Below, piece by piece: positions 59,409 through 64,000 of a stretch of DNA of 64,000 nt. This stretch comes from Actinomycetota bacterium (GTDB taxonomy: Bacteria; Actinomycetota; Acidimicrobiia; Acidimicrobiales; Iamiaceae): contig JACPNX010000002.1 of NCBI GenBank assembly GCA_016185275.1, positions 1 to 64,000 on the forward strand. The letters run 5' to 3'. Below the pieces are notes generated by a model, which saw only the letters and a program-made list of their open reading frames with translations, was not told where the DNA came from and searched no databases. Numbering within the stretch: position 1 is the first letter of the stretch; each line of letters begins with the position of its first letter. Made by a program: the position numbers and the translations under genes.

Positions 59409-60458
59409 CTACCGCGCCTCCGAGAGCGTCCCGTCGCCGCCCGCGGCGGCCGACGCAGCGGCCGACGCAGCGGCCGACGCAACGGCCGCCGCAACGGCCG
59501 CTCGAGGCTCGCCCGCGCCGCGCAGCACGTACGCCAGCGCATCGGTGGTCGCTTTGGCCAGCTCCACCGGCTTCACGAGCGGCGCGTCGTGGTCGGCAGC
59601 GACGGTGAACACGCCGGCGCCGGGAACGGCCCGCGCCAGCTGCTGCTGCTTGCGCGGCCGTACCAGCCGGTCGCGCGTCGTGACCACGACCGCCGTGGGG
59701 ACGTCGACCTCACCGGCGAACGGTCGAGCGTCGTAGAGGCTCAAAGCCCGGCCGGCCTGCGCCATGGCCGCCGGGTCGCCCCGCCGCAGCTCCGCCTTGA
59801 GCCAGGGCGTGAGCGAGCGGACCTCCGGGGCGTACTCCGCGGCTCGCCGCAAGAGCCACGCGACGACGCTCCGGTTCGGACCGAGCCGGAACGACAGCTC
59901 GGCTCCCGCCAACAGCTTCCACGTCAGGCGCTCGCGGATCGACGCCCGCCACTCCAGCGCAGTGGCCTCGAACACGAGGCCGCGCACAAGGGCGGGGTGG
60001 CGGCGCCACAGGAGCATGGCGATCGGCCCGCCCATCGAGTAGCCGACGGCGATGACCTCCCGGTGGCCGAGCTCGCGCAGGAGCGCGGCCGCGTCGTCGG
60101 CGCAGTCGTCGAGCGCGAAGGCGGTCTCGCTGCGCATGCCGCGACCGTGACCGCGATGGTCGAGCGCGATCACGTGCCCGACGTCGGCGAGAGGCCCGTA
60201 CAGCGCGAACCAGTTGAGGTCCGCGCTGGCGGTCCAGCCGTGCAGCAGCAGGATCACCGGGCCACCCGGGGGACCGGGCGCCTCGCGCACGAACACCTCG
60301 CCGCGCCCCGGCAGCAGCACCGTGCGACCCTCGGGCAGCGGCGGCGGAAGGGGCGCCTCGGTGTCGGACGGCCTCGGTGTGCGGGCCTCGGCCGACGGCT
60401 TCAGGGAGGGCTGGGGCGACCGGCGGAGCAACCGGCGGAGCAGCTCGGGCAACGGCAT
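59409..60458 (-). CDS. Alpha/beta hydrolase with Ala/Ser-rich tail
   Basis: 349 residues. Basic, Pro-rich N-terminus, then LLLHGWTASADLNWFALYG, ALDHRGHGRGM, nucleophile elbow VGYSMGGPIAMLLWR and TTRDRLVRP before the His in AADHDAPLV. Here the elbow is GYSMG, an accepted variant. The C-terminus is a run of Ala, Ser and Val encoded by a 12-bp tandem repeat (59446-59505). Substrate unknown. Confidence 0.9.
   Translation of the reverse strand: MPLPELLRRLLRRSPQPSLKPSAEARTPRPSDTEAPLPPPLPEGRTVLLPGRGEVFVREAPGPPGGPVILLLHGWTASADLNWFALYGPLADVGHVIALDHRGHGRGMRSETAFALDDCADDAAALLRELGHREVIAVGYSMGGPIAMLLWRRHPALVRGLVFEATALEWRASIRERLTWKLLAGAELSFRLGPNRSVVAWLLRRAAEYAPEVRSLTPWLKAELRRGDPAAMAQAGRALSLYDARPFAGEVDVPTAVVVTTRDRLVRPRKQQQLARAVPGAGVFTVAADHDAPLVKPVELAKATTDALAYVLRGAGEPRAAVAAAVASAAASAAASAAAGGDGTLSEAR
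59446..59505. repeat. 12-bp coding tandem repeat
   Basis: Five units, three perfect GCGGCCGACGCA then two diverged (starting ACGGCCGCCGCA), in the 3' end of the hydrolase gene. They encode the Ala/Ser tail in frame, so slippage would alter only tail length. Confidence 0.85.
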
Positions 60459-60561
60459 GGCCGCCGTCCTACCCGATCGTGCGCGCGCCCGTGGTCGAAG
60501 CTGCCGCGGGGCTCAGCGCGCGGGCGGGCGCGCGGGCGGGACCGCCCGCGCGGCCACGCGC

Positions 60562-60861
60562 TCAGACGGACCCGAGCTCGTCCTGCTCGTCGAGGACGTC
60601 CCCGGCCGATCCCATCTGCACCACAGGGACCAACCGCAGCTTGTGCCGGACCGCGAGCGCATTGGTGACCGGCACGTGCGGGCCGACGTGGCCGAGCACG
60701 GCCCGGCAGGTGCACCCGGGGTGTGAGGGATGCACGGCCCCGCACACCGGCTGGTCGGTGTGGTGCTCGACTCGCCAGAGCGCCCAGTCGTTCCAGGCGA
60801 CATCGGGATACGCCGGCCGCAGTGAGACCGAGCCCGACCATGCCGTACCAGCCAAGGCCAT
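60562..60861 (-). CDS. Hypothetical His/Cys-containing protein
   Basis: 99 residues, unrecognised. It contains WRVEHHTDQPVCGAVHPSHP and GCTCRAVLGHVGPHVPVTNA, a cluster of His and Cys (HH, C, H, H, CTC, H, H) that could hold a metal. No membrane segment. ATG at 60861 is preceded by GGGGGGATGTC. Codon bias supports a real gene. Confidence 0.55.
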   Translation of the reverse strand: MALAGTAWSGSVSLRPAYPDVAWNDWALWRVEHHTDQPVCGAVHPSHPGCTCRAVLGHVGPHVPVTNALAVRHKLRLVPVVQMGSAGDVLDEQDELGSV

Positions 60862-61080
60862 GACATCCCCCCGGGGACGGGGCGCCCGAGACGGCGGCGC
60901 CGTTGCCACGACGGTACCGGGGGTGCCGGTGCAGCTCGGGGATCCCACCGATCCGGCCGCAGTCGCGGCCGACGGCTGCATCGGGCGCGGTCGTCACGCG
61001 TCCTGGCGCCCTGCCATCCTGCAACAGCCGCGGCGTCAGGTCCGCCGCCACCCACCACGACCACTACGGAGGAGAACGGA

Positions 61081-61821
61081 ATGGACGTCGACGGGAAGGT
61101 CGCGCTGGTCACGGGAGCGGCGAACGGGATCGGCGCGGCGGTGAGCCGCCGGCTCGCCTCGGAGGGCGCGTCGGTCGTCGTGGCGGACGTCGACGACACC
61201 GCCGGGGAGGCGCTCGCCGCTGATCTGGGCGGCGCCTACGTCCACTGCGACGTGCGTGAGCCGGACGCCAGCGCGGCGGCCGTGGCGACTGCGGTCGAGC
61301 GCTTCGGAGGGCTCGACATCGTCCTCCTCAACGCCGGCGTGTCCTCGGGGTGCGGCGTGGCCGAGACCTTCGATCTCGCCGCCTACCGGCGGGCGATGGG
61401 CATCAACCTCGACGGCGTGGTGTTCGGCGTCAACGCGGCGGTGCCGGCGCTGCGGGCCCGCGGCGGCGGGGCCATCGTGGCCACCTCGAGCATGGCCGGC
61501 GTGGTACCCGTGCCGCTGGACCCCGTGTACTGCGCCAACAAGCACGCCGTCGTGGGCCTCGTGCGATCCCTGGGCCCGCTGCTCGCGGGCGACGGCATCT
61601 CGGTGAACGCGCTGTGCCCGTCGTTCACCGAGACCGCGATCATCACCGGCATCAAGCCGTTCCTGGAGCAGGCGGGGACGCCGATCCTGCCGGTGGAATC
61701 CGTCGTCGAGGCCTTCATGGCGATCCTCGACGCGGACCGGACCGGGGAGTGCTGGTACGTGGTGGCCGGCAGGGACAGTGCGCCGTTCGAGTTCCGCCGG
61801 GCTCCGGGTCCTCGCCTGTGA
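61081..61821 (+). CDS. Short-chain dehydrogenase/reductase
   Basis: 246 residues, classical SDR: ALVTGAANGIGAAVSRRLA, LLNAGVSSGCG, Ser in IVATSSMAGVVP and Tyr-Lys in PVYCANKHAVVGLVRSLG. ATG at 61081 with GGAGGAGAACGGA, a strong ribosome-binding site. NAD(P)H-dependent oxidoreductase of unknown substrate. Converges on the DUF2277 gene with 8 nt between stops. Confidence 0.93.
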   Translation: MDVDGKVALVTGAANGIGAAVSRRLASEGASVVVADVDDTAGEALAADLGGAYVHCDVREPDASAAAVATAVERFGGLDIVLLNAGVSSGCGVAETFDLAAYRRAMGINLDGVVFGVNAAVPALRARGGGAIVATSSMAGVVPVPLDPVYCANKHAVVGLVRSLGPLLAGDGISVNALCPSFTETAIITGIKPFLEQAGTPILPVESVVEAFMAILDADRTGECWYVVAGRDSAPFEFRRAPGPRL

Positions 61822-61829
61822 CCCGTCCG

Positions 61830-62102
61830 CTACGGGTGACGGGCGGCGATGCGGGCGCGCACGTCGGGCCGGCGCAGGGGCGGCACCGTCGGCGGAGGCT
61901 GCCGCCGCGGCGGAAGCTGGTCGAGCAGCGCCGCGGTCACGTCGGAGACAGCCCGGACCGCAGCCTCGAACGCCTCCTCCGTGGCGGCCGTCGGCTTCTG
62001 CACGCCGCTCACCTTGCGGACGTACTGGCGAGCCGCGGCCTCGACCTCTTCTCCCGTGGCCGGCGGCTGCAGGCCGCGCAGGGTCGTGATGTTCCGGCAC
62101 AT
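61830..62102 (-). CDS. DUF2277-family protein
   Basis: 90 residues. Starts MCRNITTLRGLQPPATGEEV and continues AARQYVRKVSGVQKPTAATE, the signature of DUF2277. The rest of the family is about 70-90 residues. Function unknown. The C-terminus is Pro/Arg-rich (PPRRQPPPTVPPLRRPDVR). It lies downstream of an SDR gene on the same strand with an 85-bp gap. Confidence 0.9.
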   Translation of the reverse strand: MCRNITTLRGLQPPATGEEVEAAARQYVRKVSGVQKPTAATEEAFEAAVRAVSDVTAALLDQLPPRRQPPPTVPPLRRPDVRARIAARHP

Positions 62103-62187
62103 GGCCTCGACGGTAGGCCCGGGGCGGCCCTCGCGCTCGCCGCCACCGCCGCGACGGGCGCGACGAGACCGGCGCCGCTCCGGTGGG

Positions 62188-63033
62188 TCAGGTGGCGGTG
62201 AGACCACCGTCGACCACGAGCGTCTGGCCCGTGATGTAGCTGGCCTCGTCGGAGAGCAGGAACACGGCGGCGTACGCGACCTCCCAGCCCGTGCCCTGGC
62301 GGCGCAACGGCACCGGCGCCGCGGTTCGGCTGGGCCGGCCCGCCGTGGCCACACGCCCGAGTGGCGTGTCGATCAACCCGGGCGCCACGACGTTGGCCCG
62401 CAGCCCGTGCCGGGCGCCCTCGGCGGCGACGTGGCGGCACAGGCCGAGCAGCGCCGCCTTCGAGGTGTCGTAGGCCGGTATGCGGCTGCCGGACCGCAGC
62501 CCGGCCACGGAGCTGACGAAGACCATCGACGCCACGCCGCCACGCTCGATCGCCGCCTTCGCCAGCATGAAGTGGGAGCGGACGTTGACCGCGAAGGTCG
62601 TGTCCCACTCGTCGACCGAGGTGCCCCGTAGGCCACCGCCGGCGCCGATGCCGACGTTCGCCACGACCCCGTCGACCCGGCCGCCGAGCGCGGAGGAGCA
62701 CGCCTCGAGCACGCCCGCGCAGCGTTCTGGGTCGGCGACGTCCGCAACCACGGCGACCGCCGTGCCGCCCTCAGCCTCGATGCGCGACGCCGTCTCGAAT
62801 GCGGCGCTCTCCACGACGTCGACGCAGGCCACGGCCGCCCCCTCGCGGGCGGCCAGCACGGAGATGGCCCGCCCGTTGCCGATCGGGCGGTCGGCGTCGT
62901 CGTTCGGGCGGGCTCCGGCGCCCACCACCGCGATGCGCCGCCCGGCCAACCGGCCCCGGCCCGGGGCCCGCCCGAGCGCCTCGTCCGGCAGCGACGGCGC
63001 GCCCGCCCCGGCGCCGGGCCGGACGTCGCTCAT
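62188..63033 (-). CDS. Short-chain dehydrogenase/reductase
   Basis: 281 residues. A 30-residue Pro/Gly-rich N-terminus precedes the Rossmann motif, read here as AVVGAGARPNDDADRPIGNG, an expanded cofactor loop compared with TGxxxGxG. Then VANVGIGAGGG, Ser in VFVSSVAGLRSG, Tyr-Lys in PAYDTSKAALLGLCRHVA and the C-terminal YITGQTLVVDGGLTAT typical of SDRs. ATG at 63033 overlaps the stop of the decarboxylase-family gene (ATGA), so the two are co-translated. Confidence 0.92.
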   Translation of the reverse strand: MSDVRPGAGAGAPSLPDEALGRAPGRGRLAGRRIAVVGAGARPNDDADRPIGNGRAISVLAAREGAAVACVDVVESAAFETASRIEAEGGTAVAVVADVADPERCAGVLEACSSALGGRVDGVVANVGIGAGGGLRGTSVDEWDTTFAVNVRSHFMLAKAAIERGGVASMVFVSSVAGLRSGSRIPAYDTSKAALLGLCRHVAAEGARHGLRANVVAPGLIDTPLGRVATAGRPSRTAAPVPLRRQGTGWEVAYAAVFLLSDEASYITGQTLVVDGGLTAT

Positions 63034-63596
63034 CCCGGCTCGAGCCCCGGCTCGAACCCCGGCTCGATCTGCACGCCGAGGCTGTTGAGCGTGTAGGCGA
63101 CGAGGTGGTAGTGGCCGACCACCATCGGGACCTCGATCAGCTGGCGCTCGTCGTAGCGCGCGGCGAGCGCCGTCCACGTCTCGTCGGACAGGCACGAGCG
63201 CTCGTGCAACTCGTCGGCCGCCCGCAGCAGCAGCGAGTCGGCGTCGGACCACTCGGGTGCCGCTGGACCGGACCTCACGCGCTGGATCTCCGCGTCGGTG
63301 AGGCCTGCGTCGCGCCCGATCGGCAGATGGTGCGCCCACTCGTAGGCCGCGTCGCAGTGGACGGCGGTGCGCAGGATCAGCAGCTCGCGGTCGCGCGCCG
63401 GCAGGGCGCCGGACAGCAGGACACCGCCGAACGGCAACCACCGCCGGAACAGGCGCGGGTGGCGCACGAGCGTCGTGAAGATGTGCATGTCGGCCGCGAC
63501 GGATCCACCCACCTGACCGAGAAGCTCACGGGCGCTGTCGTCCCGTTCGGCTTCGGCGAGCGGTGGGATGCGCGGTCGGCCCGCGTCGTGCGCCAT
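63030..63596 (-). CDS. Carboxymuconolactone decarboxylase/AhpD-like protein
   Basis: 188 residues, all-helical. It has LLILRTAVHCDAAYEWAHHL, the region that in AhpD-like proteins holds the catalytic Cys, Glu and His. Only one Cys is present here, not CxxC, so a peroxidase-like disulfide mechanism is unlikely. Such proteins also act as lactone decarboxylases or isomerases. Coupled to the SDR downstream by a 4-nt overlap, which suggests an aromatic or steroid catabolic step. Confidence 0.88.
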   Translation of the reverse strand: MAHDAGRPRIPPLAEAERDDSARELLGQVGGSVAADMHIFTTLVRHPRLFRRWLPFGGVLLSGALPARDRELLILRTAVHCDAAYEWAHHLPIGRDAGLTDAEIQRVRSGPAAPEWSDADSLLLRAADELHERSCLSDETWTALAARYDERQLIEVPMVVGHYHLVAYTLNSLGVQIEPGFEPGLEPG

Positions 63597-63703
63597 GGCG
63601 CGGCACCGTACCGGCGGACATCCCGGCGCGCCGGTGCGCGCCGGGGTAGGCGCGCCCGTACCGGGTGGTGGGTGAGCCGCCCTCGCACCGGTACGGTCGT
63701 CGG

Positions 63704-64000
63704 GTGATCGACGTCAAGTGCGAGTGGCGTGGGACCTTCGCCAACGCCGAGCTGAACCGTCTCCACGCGGAGGCCTTCGCCCACGAGTCGATCCAGGGCG
63801 ACGACTGGGAGGGCAGAGTGGCCCGCCACAGCCTCGGCTGGGTGACGGCGCGCGACGACGCCGAGTCGCTCCTCGGCTTCGTCAACGTGGCCTGGGACGG
63901 AGACGTCCACGCGTTCCTGCTCGACACCATGGTGAGCCGGTCGGCGCGCCGCCACGGGATCGGGCGCCAGCTGGTGGCCACGGCCGTGGAGGCCGTGCGG
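63704..64000 (+). CDS. GNAT-family N-acetyltransferase, 3' end outside window
   Basis: The first 99 residues are visible and the frame is open at the right edge. GTG at 63704: VIDVKCEWRGTFANAELNRL, FVNVAWDGDVHAFLLDTMVS and RSARRHGIGRQLVATAVEAV, where RRHGIG is the acetyl-CoA pyrophosphate-binding motif of GNAT enzymes. Transfers an acetyl group to an unknown acceptor. Divergent from the carboxymuconolactone gene with about 107 bp between. Confidence 0.88.
   Translation, partial: MIDVKCEWRGTFANAELNRLHAEAFAHESIQGDDWEGRVARHSLGWVTARDDAESLLGFVNVAWDGDVHAFLLDTMVSRSARRHGIGRQLVATAVEAVR

Overview
The window is about 70% G+C, with G/C-biased third codon positions, frequent GTG starts and many 1-4 nt ATGA/GTGA stop-start overlaps. 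With the gene set (CsoR, an IlvX-like ThDP enzyme, TIGR03086, DUF2277, many SDR and alpha/beta hydrolase genes) this points to a chromosome of a high-GC Actinomycetota, plausibly Acidimicrobiia; the class is an inference.

Region 1 (1 to about 13,900) is a decayed accessory region. It opens inside a tyrosine integrase and holds a winged-helix-like hypothetical, two adjacent perfect hairpins, fragments of a plasmid/phage-type helicase, a DUF2087 regulator facing a three-gene operon ending in a phosphotransferase, broken IS256-, IS1634- and IS1380-type transposases, an intact-looking three-gene unknown cassette, an RHS/YD-repeat fragment between imperfect direct repeats, the 3' half of a tRNA (Lys-like, probably an old attachment site) fused to the broken IS1380, an arr-like pseudogene, an epimerase, a VapBC-type pair and a Fic protein.

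Region 2 (13,900 to 34,300) is stable chromosome with envelope, redox and stress functions: a flavin-binding PPOX protein coupled to a degenerate carbamate kinase-like protein, an EamA exporter, a 1167-residue flippase-PAP2-kinase-flippase fusion, a DUF3533 membrane protein, a GAF histidine kinase with a NarL-type regulator, a receiver-like protein, a diheme cytochrome b operon with small membrane proteins, a cyclopropane fatty acid synthase coupled to an AarF/UbiB kinase, an HxlR regulator with a palindromic operator candidate, and a csoR-copZ-copA copper operon with two CsoR-like boxes.

Region 3 (34,300 to 54,100) is signalling-rich: a GGDEF protein, a five-PAS GGDEF-EAL protein, another PAS-GGDEF protein, and a response regulator/histidine kinase/serine protease set resembling MprA-MprB-PepD. 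Among these lie two alpha/beta hydrolases (one lacking the nucleophile Ser), a polysaccharide flippase, a cold-shock protein with tandem terminators, glcD-like and ilvX-like genes, and a RecQ helicase with a phosphoribosyltransferase-like tail.

Region 4 (54,100 to 64,000) is catabolic and housekeeping: SDRs, two coupled NAD-dependent epimerases, alpha/beta hydrolases, a pirin, a DUF2277 protein, a carboxymuconolactone decarboxylase-family protein coupled to an SDR, and a GNAT acetyltransferase cut by the right edge. A G25 tract facing a C15 tract lies in the divergent promoter region near 55.1 kb.
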